Origin: Putridiphycobacter sp045107045
GTDB lineage: Bacteria; Bacteroidota; Bacteroidia; Flavobacteriales_D; Crocinitomicaceae
Reading direction: 5' to 3'
Length of the DNA stretch: 64,000 nt
Assembly (NCBI GenBank): GCA_045107045.1
Contig: JBGCFR010000044.1
Coordinates: forward strand, 1-64,000
The notes beneath the pieces were generated by a model. The model ran no database searches and was not told the DNA's origin. It saw only the letters and a program-made list of their open reading frames with translations. Positions 33,915 through 43,020 of the stretch are shown piece after piece. The stretch's first letter is position 1. Every line of letters starts with the position of its first letter. The position numbers and the translations under genes are program-made.

Positions 33915-36263
33915 TTAAAAATTTATTGCATACTGCACATTTGGAAAAAATCCTCGTTGGTATACGTACCCAATATCTTTAGTTGAAGGATTATATCCGG
34001 CTTGAAAAATATTTTGTTGCCCCGTTAAGTTTTGTAAATCGACACTCCATTTCTGAGATACGCGCTTTCCATTTAATTTAACCGTGGTTTTGAAATCTAA
34101 TCTAAAATAATCAGGGTATTGATCTTCAAATAACTGATCTTCGTAACGAACTTCCGACCCTATTAAATTTGATGCCACCAAATTAACTGGTGTAAATCTT
34201 CTCCCTCCAGCATAAGTGGTCTTTAAATCAAAAGCAAGTGTCAGTTTTTTATTAATCTGAAATTCTTTTCCTGCAAGTGCATTAAAAATATAGTTCCCGT
34301 TAAATGCCGTATTTCTCTCTATGTCATCACTTCCCCTAAACTTGGAGTCGAAGAGTGAAGTAGTGAATAAAAAGTAAAAGCCTTTGTTTAAGAATTGTTC
34401 CAGAGTGATCTCCACGCCATAATTTGTTCCAGTTCCTTTATTAACATAACCTGTTCCGTTCGGTAATACAAAGTCTGCTCCCTGATTTAACATAGAAAAA
34501 GAAGAGGGAAATGAGTCAACAGGAATGTCGTATAAATATTGAAAGTAGGCTTCAGTTTTTAGTCTCATATTTTCTGAAATTCTAAAATCATAACCTATCA
34601 CATTGTGAATAGATTTACTAAATCCAAGATTTTGATTGGGCAAAGTAATAGTATTCTTTACAGCTTCTTCAATAAAGTAAACTGTTATGGGTTGAATTTG
34701 AGAATGCATTCCCGAGCCAATACTTAAAGTATGCCTTGGATTTAAATTATATTTAAATCCAATTCTTGGCTCTATTACATTCGATTTAGTGAGCTGAAAA
34801 TGCTGTGAATGAACACCACCATTAAACACTAGTTTTTCAGAAAATTTGTGCTGATAATTTAGATAAGTTTGCAGTAAGTTTGCACTACCTTCATTATCCG
34901 AAATCGTTCGATAATCACCAAAAGAATAAACAGTATCTAAAATATCGGTGGCAAAATTTTCGGCAATAACCCCAAATGCAACTGTGTTTTTAGCATTAAT
35001 TTTATGATTGATTTTATAGTTTGCGGAAGCCTTCATTTGTTTTCTGTCAAAACCAACTCTATTAAAGTTATTACCAGCTTCAGTAATAGAGTCTATAAAA
35101 CCGCCAGTGCTTGATAATGAGTAGGCTAAAATTAATTCTGAGAATGTGTTTTTACTAAAAAAGTATTTGTGTGATCCGCCGATTACACCGGTTTGAGATT
35201 GAAACCCTGATCTTTCGTTAGGGTCGTTGTAAAGATTTGTAGTATCTATTTCTTCACTTGGCTCAAAGTCAATATAACTTACACCACCAATTCCCCATAA
35301 TGAAAATCGACCTGCTTTTTGAGTTGGGAAATTAAACTTGAAAGTTAAATCTTGATACTGAGGTACTGCTGCACCCACTCCTAAATCAATACCCAATGCA
35401 CTAAGAACACCTAATGTTGAGTATCGGTAGTTAAATAGATAAGAAGCTCTACTTTTTTTAGAAAAATAACCTTCGGTTCCAAATTCGAAACCATTAAACC
35501 CGACCTGAGCTAAATGTTCTCTTTTTGCATTATTTCCGTTTCTCAGCCTTAAATCGAATACACCTGAGAGTGCATTTCCGTAATTGGCAGTCCAAGCAGA
35601 TGTATAGAAGTCGGAATTTGATAAATTGTTGATATTTAACATGCTAACTGGTCCGCCAGTGGTGCCCAATGATGAGAAATGATTTGGACTTGGAATATCA
35701 ATGCCTTCCATACGCCATAAAACCCCGAGTGGAGAGTTACCTCTAATAATAATATCATTTCTGCTATCGCTTACTCCACTGACCCCAGCATAGTTTTGAG
35801 CCATTCTTGCAGGATCATTCAAAGTTCCAGCAAACTTACCAGCTTCTTCTATCGAAATTGTTCTACCACTAACAGAAGTCATTTTGTTAATTGTCTCTGT
35901 CTTATCGTCTGTAGATTTTACCTCTACTGTTTTTAACATTGTTGTGCTTTCCTCTAATGATAAGTTAACCACTAGTTCTTTACCAGTTGTTAATTCTAAA
36001 TTAGGGATGGTTACCATTTGATAGCCAATAAATTTTGCTTGCATGACAACACGCCCAACAGGTATACCCTTCAATTCAAAATTACCGTTTAAATCAGTTA
36101 TAGTTCCTATGATCGGGTCGCTTCCAAAAATCGAAACTTGGACCCCTGGAAGTGGCGATTCAGATTGCTTATCAATAATGATTCCTCTTATGTTTTGAGT
36201 AAAATCTTGACCAAATAGTATAACTTGACTCATTAGTAATAATATCAAACTGTATTTTTTCAT
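33915..36263 (-). CDS. TonB-dependent receptor with carboxypeptidase-like regulatory domain
   Basis: 782 residues from ATG 36263 (MKKYSLILLLMSQVILFGQ signal peptide; upstream in-frame ATGs at 36272 and 36293 are less likely). Order: CarboxypepD_reg-like domain (about 22-105, GIIIDKQSESPLPGVQVSIFG, GTITDLNGNFEL), plug (about 125-230, GNSPLGVLWRMEGIDIPSPNHFS), then a 22-strand barrel ending in the aromatic residue of YAINF. It should import a scarce substrate through the outer membrane with TonB energy. It heads an operon with LytS, LytTR and an MBL lipoprotein. The first 40 bases after its stop hold no terminator. Confidence 0.92.
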   Translation of the reverse strand: MKKYSLILLLMSQVILFGQDFTQNIRGIIIDKQSESPLPGVQVSIFGSDPIIGTITDLNGNFELKGIPVGRVVMQAKFIGYQMVTIPNLELTTGKELVVNLSLEESTTMLKTVEVKSTDDKTETINKMTSVSGRTISIEEAGKFAGTLNDPARMAQNYAGVSGVSDSRNDIIIRGNSPLGVLWRMEGIDIPSPNHFSSLGTTGGPVSMLNINNLSNSDFYTSAWTANYGNALSGVFDLRLRNGNNAKREHLAQVGFNGFEFGTEGYFSKKSRASYLFNYRYSTLGVLSALGIDLGVGAAVPQYQDLTFKFNFPTQKAGRFSLWGIGGVSYIDFEPSEEIDTTNLYNDPNERSGFQSQTGVIGGSHKYFFSKNTFSELILAYSLSSTGGFIDSITEAGNNFNRVGFDRKQMKASANYKINHKINAKNTVAFGVIAENFATDILDTVYSFGDYRTISDNEGSANLLQTYLNYQHKFSEKLVFNGGVHSQHFQLTKSNVIEPRIGFKYNLNPRHTLSIGSGMHSQIQPITVYFIEEAVKNTITLPNQNLGFSKSIHNVIGYDFRISENMRLKTEAYFQYLYDIPVDSFPSSFSMLNQGADFVLPNGTGYVNKGTGTNYGVEITLEQFLNKGFYFLFTTSLFDSKFRGSDDIERNTAFNGNYIFNALAGKEFQINKKLTLAFDLKTTYAGGRRFTPVNLVASNLIGSEVRYEDQLFEDQYPDYFRLDFKTTVKLNGKRVSQKWSVDLQNLTGQQNIFQAGYNPSTKDIGYVYQRGFFPNVQYAINF

Positions 36264-36422
36264 AATGCGCATTTTTGCTTGGCAATGATACATAGTCTCT
36301 ACATTTTATTAAAATTAAATATGCTGAACTGTTGTTTTAACTGGTTGAATTGTATTATTTATCATAATAAAGAATTAAAGTTTAGTTAAAATATCTATTT
36401 TAGATACTCGCAAGTAATCTAA

Positions 36423-37514
36423 ATGGCAAAGCAAAATGATCAGATTAAGAAGTTAAAGCAGGAAATTGCTGATTTAAAAAGTGAACTCTCATCACTTAAA
36501 AATCATCAGATTGTTGATTTTAAATGGTCAGAGAAGATTATTGACATGCTACCTAACCCTTTATTTATAAAGGATAAAAACCATGTATATGTTCAGTTAA
36601 ACAAGGCCTTTACAGACTTTTCTAAATCTTCAAAAAGTGCAATGATAGGTAAGACTGATCATGATTTTTTTCCGGAAAATGAGTCTGAAATTTTTTGGGA
36701 AAAAGATTCACAGGTTCTTGAAACTGGCATCACCAATTGGAATGAAGAAGAAATAACAATTGAAGAAGAAAAATTCGTTTTGCTCACGTCGAAGGCCAGA
36801 ATTTTTGATGGACATGGTGATGCCTATGTTTTAGGTTTGATAACAGATATTTCTGAAAGTAAAAGGCTAGAAAAAAGACTTCGTGATAAAAAAAAGCAAA
36901 TAGAATTACAAAAAGAGAATATTCAAATTCTTTTAAAAGAAGTGCATCACAGAGTTAAAAATAATCTACAGATAGTAAGCAGCCTGTTAAATATGCAAAT
37001 GACAAAGTTTGATGACGCATCAATTAAAAATGCATTTTTAGATTGCAAAAATAGAATAATGGCAATGGCGGAAATCCATGATGTTTTGTATAGAGAAGAA
37101 ACCTTAACTGAAATAGACTTTGGAGAATACCTTTCTTCCTTAATTAGCAATATTTCAGTGGCTTTTAAAGCAAACGATAAAATAAAATTTGTTATTGATG
37201 TGCAAAATTTACGATTAGCAATTGATACCGTAATTCCATTAGGCCTATTGGTCAACGAAATTGTCACTAATTCTCTAAAACATGGGTTCCGTGCCGAAAA
37301 GCAATTGGAAATTTATATCAAAATTACAATTAAGAAAAGTAAAATACTGCTTTCTATTGGTGACAATGGAATAGGAATGTCTTTTACTAAAATTGTTGAA
37401 TCGAAAGGCTTAGGAATGGAGTTAATTGCCGTTTTTTGTGAACAGCTAAATGCAAGGTGTAAACTGCATGAAAAGAAGAAAGGCGTTCATTATAAAGTGT
37501 CTTTTAAGATATAG
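36423..37514 (+). CDS. Cytosolic PAS sensor histidine kinase, HisKA_2 type
   Basis: 363 residues. A leading coiled coil (about 2-28) is followed by a PAS domain (about 33-150, LPNPLFIKDKNHVYVQLN, GKTDHDFF, GLITDISESKRLEKRL). A HisKA_2 dimer domain carries phospho-acceptor His176 in EVHHRVKNNLQIVSSLL, and the HATPase part has VNEIVTNSLKHGF and GDNGIGM. No membrane helix is seen. Such kinases pair with regulators encoded elsewhere. The gene diverges from the TonB-receptor operon across 159 bp. PAS ligand unknown. Confidence 0.92.
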   Translation: MAKQNDQIKKLKQEIADLKSELSSLKNHQIVDFKWSEKIIDMLPNPLFIKDKNHVYVQLNKAFTDFSKSSKSAMIGKTDHDFFPENESEIFWEKDSQVLETGITNWNEEEITIEEEKFVLLTSKARIFDGHGDAYVLGLITDISESKRLEKRLRDKKKQIELQKENIQILLKEVHHRVKNNLQIVSSLLNMQMTKFDDASIKNAFLDCKNRIMAMAEIHDVLYREETLTEIDFGEYLSSLISNISVAFKANDKIKFVIDVQNLRLAIDTVIPLGLLVNEIVTNSLKHGFRAEKQLEIYIKITIKKSKILLSIGDNGIGMSFTKIVESKGLGMELIAVFCEQLNARCKLHEKKKGVHYKVSFKI

Positions 37515-37536
37515 CATGGGAAATTATTTTATTAAA

Positions 37537-37566
37537 CAATAATTGATGTATCAATAATTGATGTAT
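37537..37566 (+). promoter_or_regulatory. Tandem 15-bp repeats and palindrome in the marR promoter
   Basis: CAATAATTGATGTAT occurs twice in direct succession (37537-37551, 37552-37566). Across the junction they form the palindrome ATTGAT-GT-ATCAAT (37542-37555). The site covers the spacer of the promoter, as expected for autorepression by a MarR dimer. Confidence 0.6.
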
Positions 37567-37571
37567 ATTTG
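37543..37571 (+). promoter_or_regulatory. Promoter of the MarR-family gene
   Basis: TTG at 37543-37545, 18 bp, TATATTTG at 37564-37571. The ATG is 18 bases downstream of the box. Confidence 0.6.
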
Positions 37572-37589
37572 CTGGGAATGTAATCTACA

Positions 37590-38018
37590 ATGAAAAAAAT
37601 TGAGGACGTTATTTTGTTTCAAATTGACTTGACGAGTAAGGTATCGAAATCCTATTCGCAGAAGGAGTTTGATAAATTAAAGCTAGGTATTACTGTTGAA
37701 CAATGGGTAATATTAAAAATCATATCAGAATGGCCTATGCTAACACAAAAGGAAATTGCTGCAAAATCATACAGAGACCCTGCTTCAATTACTCGTACTC
37801 TAGATTTGTTGGAAAAGAAGAAGCTATTAAACAGAGTTGCTATTCCAAATAATAGAAGAACGTATAATATTCAATTAACTGAAACTGGAAAAACATTTAT
37901 TAAGGATAATATGAGTTTGATTAAATCGCAAAGGAAAAGAAGCATTAAAGGTTTATCAAAAAAAGAACTTGCTGATTTGAGTTTGATTTTATCAAAAATT
38001 AGAGAAAATATGATGTAA
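37590..38018 (+). CDS. MarR-family transcriptional regulator
   Basis: 142 residues, typical of the family. The winged helix is clear: GITVEQWVILKIISEWP, LTQKEIAAKSYRDPASITRTLDLLEKKKLLNR (recognition helix) and the wing NNRRTYNIQLTETG. The N- and C-terminal helices form the dimer and ligand pocket. No cysteine suggests oxidant sensing, so a small-molecule ligand is more likely. It probably represses its own promoter and that of the next gene, because near-identical palindromes occur in both. Confidence 0.92.
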   Translation: MKKIEDVILFQIDLTSKVSKSYSQKEFDKLKLGITVEQWVILKIISEWPMLTQKEIAAKSYRDPASITRTLDLLEKKKLLNRVAIPNNRRTYNIQLTETGKTFIKDNMSLIKSQRKRSIKGLSKKELADLSLILSKIRENMM

Positions 38019-38035
38019 AAAAATTTGAATTTAAA

Positions 38036-38063
38036 ATTGACATATCAATAGTTGACTATTCAA
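38036..38063 (+). promoter_or_regulatory. Second MarR-type operator, upstream of the NTF2-like gene
   Basis: ATTGA-CAT-ATCAAT (38036-38049) differs from the palindrome in the marR promoter only in the three centre bases. A weaker copy, TTGACTATTCAA, follows at 38052-38063. Both lie about 100 bases before the next ATG. Confidence 0.55.
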
Positions 38064-38157
38064 TTTAAACCATGATTATAAACTTAAAATAGATTGCTTA
38101 TGTAGAAAAACTTAAATACGATTGAACAAATTTTTAATAAATAATAATTAAAATAAC

Positions 38158-38586
38158 ATGAAAACACTAAAAATAATCACCTTATCAATTTTTACTCTAT
38201 TAACATTCACTGGAAATGCACAAAATAAGGATATAAAAAACATAAAGAAGACCATCACCCAGTTTGCTTTGGCTGCTGATAATAATAATGATAAAGAATT
38301 AGCCACTTATTTAGATGACAATTACAGAATTGTAATGAATCGTTTATTTGGAAGCGAATCAATCAGTATTATGTCAAAGTCGGTTTACTTAGAGAAAATA
38401 AAATCTAAAGAATATGGCGGAGATACACGAACTTTGACTTTTGAAAATGTGATAATAAATGGAAACACAGCTTCTGCCAAAGTGATATTAAAAGGGGAAA
38501 AAATGACCTTTATATCATTATTCATATTAGTAAAAGACAATGATAATAACTGGAAATTAATCAGCGATACTCCAGTTGTAAGCTAG
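38158..38586 (+). CDS. Exported NTF2/SnoaL-like (DUF4440-type) small protein
   Basis: 142 residues with a signal peptide (about 1-21, ending TGNAQ). The mature part has the cone-shaped alpha+beta pattern of the SnoaL/DUF4440 group: a first helix KKTITQFALAADNNNDKELATYLDDNYRIV, then alternating strands (TLTFENVIINGNTASAKVILKG, FISLFILVKDNDNNWKLISDTPVV). Members bind small hydrophobic molecules, and some are enzymes; no catalytic residues can be assigned. It lies downstream of the MarR gene with a matching operator and ends at a strong terminator, so it is the probable MarR target. Confidence 0.7.
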   Translation: MKTLKIITLSIFTLLTFTGNAQNKDIKNIKKTITQFALAADNNNDKELATYLDDNYRIVMNRLFGSESISIMSKSVYLEKIKSKEYGGDTRTLTFENVIINGNTASAKVILKGEKMTFISLFILVKDNDNNWKLISDTPVVS

Positions 38587-38595
38587 AGTCATTAG

Positions 38596-38627
38596 CGCAC
38601 AAGCTTATAATAAGTTTGTGCGTTTTT
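38596..38627 (+). terminator. Rho-independent terminator after the NTF2-like gene
   Basis: CGCACAAGCTTA (38596-38607), loop TAA, TAAGTTTGTGCG (38611-38622), 12 positions with one G-T pair, then TTTTT. It separates two convergent genes. Confidence 0.85.
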
Positions 38628-38642
38628 AAAAAAAAGAGTAAT

Positions 38643-38984
38643 TTATCTTAATATTTGAACTGGCTGATCTTGCAAAGATTTTGAACCGTCAGTCAAAGTA
38701 AATTCTATTACCACAAAATAAGTACCATCACTACATTCACCTCCAGCATGGGTACGTCCATCCCAAGTGCCATTCAATCCAAAATAGCGATAAACAATTG
38801 CACCATATCGATTAAAAATGCTAACGCTTAGTGTTTCAACATTGCTGAACGCTCTAATTTTAAAAACATCATTGATGCCATCATTGTTTGGTGTAAATAC
38901 GTTTGGGATTACAGCAAGGTCTTGACTATAACTGATTGAAGATATAGAAAAACATAAAAGAAATATGTGAAAATATTTTTTCAT
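38643..38984 (-). CDS. Minimal exported protein: signal peptide plus T9SS type B sorting domain only
   Basis: 113 residues. After the signal peptide (1-21, ending ISYSQ) the mature chain is immediately the gliding-motility-type C-terminal domain (CHU_C, type B): VIPNVFTPNNDGINDVFKI, VSIFNRYGAIVYRY, NGTWDGR...GGECSDGTYFVVIEF. In normal T9SS cargo this domain sits behind hundreds of residues and directs passage through the outer membrane. Here there is no cargo. The start (MKKYF) and the signal are intact and no upstream frame extends it, so it does not look like a fragment of a larger gene. The role is unknown. The stop faces the terminator of the NTF2-like gene; the S9 peptidase gene ends 40 bp upstream. 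Confidence 0.88.
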   Translation of the reverse strand: MKKYFHIFLLCFSISSISYSQDLAVIPNVFTPNNDGINDVFKIRAFSNVETLSVSIFNRYGAIVYRYFGLNGTWDGRTHAGGECSDGTYFVVIEFTLTDGSKSLQDQPVQILR

Positions 38985-39024
38985 TGACCAAATGTAAAGT
39001 TATGAAAAAAACCAATTACTTCTT

Positions 39025-41868
39025 CTATTCCAATTCTAAATTAGACGGATCGCCTTTTTCTATCGCTGGAACCCCGTTTTTCATCCATAAAGGCATAGGC
39101 GAATCTTTTAAATAGTAATCAAAGAACTGTTTCATTCTTAAGCTGAGGTCTTCACGATTTGCGTTTTGCATTAAGTTATGTGCGTCTCCGTTGTAATTTA
39201 ATAGCCACACTGGTTTCTCTAAACGTCTTAGTCCCATAAACATTTCAATACCTTGATACCACGGCACTGCGCCATCATTGTCATTATGCATAATCAATAA
39301 CGGAGTGGTGACCTTCGGTAAACCAAAAATAGGGGAGTTTTCAATATACAATTCAGGGCAATCCCAAATAGTGCATCCAATTCTACTTTGTGTTTTTTCA
39401 TACTGAAACATTCTGCTCATTCCGCTTCCCCAGCGTATCCCTCCGTAAGCGGAAAACATATTACTAACCGGTGCACCTGCCATGCCACAAGCATACTTGC
39501 CAGTCATGGTGACTAATTGTGCCGTTTGGTAGCCTCCCCAGCTTTGTCCTTGAAGTGCTAGTTTTGTTGTATCAATCCACTTATACTTCTCTGTTAAATA
39601 GTCAGTCCCACTAACAATACAATCAAACGCTGACTTTGCCGGATGTCCCGGTGTATATAAAATATTTGGAATAAATACGATATATCCATTACTAGCATAT
39701 TCAGTTGGATAGATAATTGAAGCTGTTGGACGTGGACTATGGTAGTTATGAAGTCTATCATCATATTTTTCGTAAAAATAGACGATCATAGGGTATTGTT
39801 TAGTTGAATCAAAATCCTCTGGTTTGTACAATAATCCATCCAATTTAAGACCTTTATAAGATTGCCACTTAACTTGTTCAACACTTGCCCAATTATAGTC
39901 CGTTTGTTGCGGGTTCGCACTAGTAATCTTTGTAAAGGGTTTAATAGGTGTGCCATAGGTACCATACTTATATTCCATTAAAAATATATCCGGATATAAT
40001 CTCACATTCATTGGTCGGACCATCAAAAAATCAGATTGCTCTGCTTTTTGTATATCCAAAAAAGCATGGTCACCATCTAGTAGTCTTGGAAAGTCCACTA
40101 AAGTACTCATCCCATCATCATGAAAGTCCGGCGCATTTACAAAAAATTCGTTTTTCGTTTTTAAGTCAACACCTTTTATTATTGACCTGAATGGATTAAT
40201 ATACGCGGAGTCTTTATCAAAGTTGAATAATGAAAATTTAACTTTATGAAACCCACCTAATTCTTGTGTAAAGCACTTTTTTTCCTGTGCATCCGCGGGA
40301 TTAAGCTCATAAATATCATATTCACTCTGAATAAGAATTCTTTCAATTCCCTGGTTATTTGACCATCCAATACTTCCTTCGGGAAAAGGGTTGGATGGGT
40401 TTCCGTTATTATCGGAATAGAATTTAGCCGATATGTTTTTTGTTAAGTTAATAGTTGTTTTTTCTTTAATATTTGTCGACATCCAACATGAATCCGAACC
40501 ATTATACCAAGCTAGGTATTTTCCAGATGGAGACAATGAAGGAAAATAAGCTTGTTTTTCTAGGATTAATTCTTTTTTACCAGTTGTGAGGTCAGTAATA
40601 AAGTAGTCTGCTTTCCAGGGAAAATCCCATGAATTAGATTTTAAGTATTTATCCGTATCTCGACCTAATGCACTTTGTCTATTAATATTAGAGTTGACAA
40701 ATACACGTTCGTTTTCTTTTGATTCTAAATGAATCAATTTTTGGTTTGCTATGTTATAATTTGTATTAAAACTAGCTTTTTTTGTTCTCCTTAATTGTCT
40801 TAATTGCTGAGGTTGAGTTTTTTTATCAGTCCAAGACCAAATATCTACTTTCGCTTTTTCTGAATCCAAAAGAGAGTCTTCCGGTTCTTGTTCAACTTTT
40901 ATATTCGTACCAAAATAGATATATTCACCATTTTTCGAAAAATAAGTATTACTATATTCGGAAACAGCCCATCCATCATTTAGGCCAGCTGAGTTAGTAT
41001 CTACTATTATTTTAGCACGTGAATCTCCTAATGTCCAATAAGCCAATTGGTATGTTTTGATTTCGTTAGTATCAGTTGTCGTAGTAAATGCCAATTGACT
41101 ACCTTGTTCATCAATTGCAAATGAGCTAATGTCCAATTGATTTGAAATAACTTGGACTGTGTTCATTTTATTTAAGTCTAAAGCATACAGTGATATAGAA
41201 TCAGATTCACCCTTGTAGCTTGTTGAATAGAAAAGAATATCCCCTTTTTTATTAAAATCGTAATTAACTACCTGATGAATTATTGAAGATTGTCCATTTA
41301 TTGGGTTGAGGACAGTTAAACTATGACCAGTAGTTTTTGGTCGGTCACATTTTCGTTTCTTTTTAAAGATTTGCCATTTTTTGTATTCAGGGCATTTAGA
41401 CCGATCATCTTTATCTATTAAATAGGCTAACCAGTCACCTTCTTCACTTATTTTATATGATTTAACCTGCGGTACTATCGTCAATGAGTCATTTTCGAAC
41501 CAATATATTCCAAGTGAATCTTTAGGAAGTTTATTGGATTTTGTATCAGCTAATTTTAATGTCCGAATGGTATCATAGCCTGGCTTAATTGAAAAAACAG
41601 CAAATTTAGATTGGTAATGTATTTCGCAATTATTTCCTTTAAAAATTGAATCCTTTTTTAACGATTTAGCATTTAAAAAATATAACCAGCTATCTCCTTT
41701 TGCTGGCTGTATTTGATAGGTTAAAATTTCACCGTTTTTACTCCACTTAGTTTGCTTAATGCTGTTCCAACTATCATATGCATCCTGGTTGATTAACTTT
41801 TTGGATACTTCTTGCGACAAGGTTGGCAATGATAGTGAAATAGCCAAGCAGATTAGGAGTTGTTTCAT
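39025..41868 (-). CDS. Exported prolyl-oligopeptidase-family (S9) serine peptidase
   Basis: 947 residues with signal peptide (1-19, ending TLSQ). The N-terminal two thirds form a WD40/beta-propeller-like domain that gates the active site (for example LKLADTKSNKLP, YLAWYNGSD). The C-terminal alpha/beta hydrolase domain has the nucleophile in GQSWGGYQTA, Asp in HNDNDGAVPW and His in NGDAHNL, in the right order. It should cut peptides in the periplasm or outside the cell. The length is larger than classic DPP-IV or prolyl oligopeptidase, owing to the propeller. It has no sorting domain. Neighbouring genes are 12 bp upstream and 40 bp downstream on the same strand. Confidence 0.92.
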   Translation of the reverse strand: MKQLLICLAISLSLPTLSQEVSKKLINQDAYDSWNSIKQTKWSKNGEILTYQIQPAKGDSWLYFLNAKSLKKDSIFKGNNCEIHYQSKFAVFSIKPGYDTIRTLKLADTKSNKLPKDSLGIYWFENDSLTIVPQVKSYKISEEGDWLAYLIDKDDRSKCPEYKKWQIFKKKRKCDRPKTTGHSLTVLNPINGQSSIIHQVVNYDFNKKGDILFYSTSYKGESDSISLYALDLNKMNTVQVISNQLDISSFAIDEQGSQLAFTTTTDTNEIKTYQLAYWTLGDSRAKIIVDTNSAGLNDGWAVSEYSNTYFSKNGEYIYFGTNIKVEQEPEDSLLDSEKAKVDIWSWTDKKTQPQQLRQLRRTKKASFNTNYNIANQKLIHLESKENERVFVNSNINRQSALGRDTDKYLKSNSWDFPWKADYFITDLTTGKKELILEKQAYFPSLSPSGKYLAWYNGSDSCWMSTNIKEKTTINLTKNISAKFYSDNNGNPSNPFPEGSIGWSNNQGIERILIQSEYDIYELNPADAQEKKCFTQELGGFHKVKFSLFNFDKDSAYINPFRSIIKGVDLKTKNEFFVNAPDFHDDGMSTLVDFPRLLDGDHAFLDIQKAEQSDFLMVRPMNVRLYPDIFLMEYKYGTYGTPIKPFTKITSANPQQTDYNWASVEQVKWQSYKGLKLDGLLYKPEDFDSTKQYPMIVYFYEKYDDRLHNYHSPRPTASIIYPTEYASNGYIVFIPNILYTPGHPAKSAFDCIVSGTDYLTEKYKWIDTTKLALQGQSWGGYQTAQLVTMTGKYACGMAGAPVSNMFSAYGGIRWGSGMSRMFQYEKTQSRIGCTIWDCPELYIENSPIFGLPKVTTPLLIMHNDNDGAVPWYQGIEMFMGLRRLEKPVWLLNYNGDAHNLMQNANREDLSLRMKQFFDYYLKDSPMPLWMKNGVPAIEKGDPSNLELE

Positions 41869-41880
41869 ATTTATGGTGTA

Positions 41881-42231
41881 TTAATCATCAAGTTTTACAA
41901 TTTGAATTTGATTGTCAAAGTAAGGTTTAAAGGCCATATCGTATACCATATTATAACTTTCACCATTCGGACTTTTATAGATATGGGTATGATACTTTTC
42001 ATCAAAACCATACGCTTCTAAAACATCTTTTTTAATTGGAGAACTTCTATATATATCAAATACTTTTTGAAGAGTGGTCCAATTTTTATGCAAGGCTCTG
42101 TTAATATGTTTTACATGTTGCTCTTTGATTTTGTTTTCAGTATTATGAAATGCATTTTTGCATTTAGGCGTACAAAATTTCTGGTTAGATCTACCATCAA
42201 ATTCTTTTTGACAAGCTGGGCAATTCTTCAT
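41881..42231 (-). CDS. Small zinc-finger protein, unknown function
   Basis: 116 residues. The first 30 carry a CxxC...CxxxC zinc ribbon (CPACQKEFDGRSNQKFCTPKCKNAFHN), as in the FCS/DUF2116-like fingers. The remainder is a short helical part and a beta-rich tail (GESYNMVYDMAFKPYF) without known motif. No signal peptide. Similar unannotated proteins occur in Bacteroidota. It lies between truB and the S9 peptidase on the same strand, 12 bp before the latter. Confidence 0.7.
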   Translation of the reverse strand: MKNCPACQKEFDGRSNQKFCTPKCKNAFHNTENKIKEQHVKHINRALHKNWTTLQKVFDIYRSSPIKKDVLEAYGFDEKYHTHIYKSPNGESYNMVYDMAFKPYFDNQIQIVKLDD

Positions 42232-42293
42232 GGGATATAAAAGGTTTTTAAAACGATTTCACAACAAATATAAAAACTTGAGAAAAATAAGAA

Positions 42294-43013
42294 CTATGAA
42301 CTTGTAATTATTTCACTTTTGTCCATTATTTCCAGCCACTCGTCAACAGAATTAGCATTTTTGACATCATATTCACCAATTCTTTCTCGTCTAAGGCTAG
42401 AAAGATAAGCGCCTGATTTTAGATTTTTACCAAAATCATTAGCAATACTTCTAATATAAGTTCCCTTTGAGCAAATAATCTCAAAGAAAACAATATTCTC
42501 TTCAATTTTAGTAACGTCAAACTGTCTAATTTCAATCCGCTTAGGTTTTAACTCTACAGTTTCTCCTTTACGAGCTAAGTCGTACGCTTTTTGACCATTG
42601 ACTTTTTTGGCTGAAAAAATGGGAGGCATTTGATCAACTTTCCCTTCCATATTTTTGGCTGTTGTTTTAATTAGTTCTTCCGTAATGTGGTCAATGGGGT
42701 AGGATTGGTCAATGTCAGTCTCCATGTCATAACTTGGCCTAGTTCCACCTAATGTTATACTGCCTGAATAGACTTTTTCTAAGCCCATATAGCCTTCAAT
42801 AGACTTTGTTTGCTTACCAGTACAAAGAATCAACAAACCACTTGCCAAAGGATCTAATGTACCAGCATGACCAACCTTTATTTTTTTAAGACCTAATTTG
42901 TTTTTGATTTTCCACCTCAATTTATTAACTACTTGAAATGATGTCCAATTTAAAGGCTTATCTACTAATAGTACTTCCCCCGATTTAAAATCATATGATT
43001 TTGCTTGTGACAT
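42294..43013 (-). CDS. truB: tRNA pseudouridine-55 synthase TruB
   Basis: 239 residues from ATG 43013 (MSQAKSYDF); the frame is open upstream to 43055 but would overlap uppP. The catalytic Asp lies in VGHAGTLDPLASGLL, and LLVDKPLNWTSFQVVNKLR, MPPIFSAKKVNGQKAYDLAR and SKGTYIRSIANDFG are standard TruB motifs. It converts U55 of tRNA to pseudouridine in the T-loop. It is shorter than E. coli TruB because the C-terminal PUA-like part is reduced. It follows uppP after 7 bp in the ftsX-DUF3098-uppP-truB order that is common in Bacteroidota. Confidence 0.96.
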   Translation of the reverse strand: MSQAKSYDFKSGEVLLVDKPLNWTSFQVVNKLRWKIKNKLGLKKIKVGHAGTLDPLASGLLILCTGKQTKSIEGYMGLEKVYSGSITLGGTRPSYDMETDIDQSYPIDHITEELIKTTAKNMEGKVDQMPPIFSAKKVNGQKAYDLARKGETVELKPKRIEIRQFDVTKIEENIVFFEIICSKGTYIRSIANDFGKNLKSGAYLSSLRRERIGEYDVKNANSVDEWLEIMDKSEIITSS

Positions 43014-43020
43014 ATAATTA

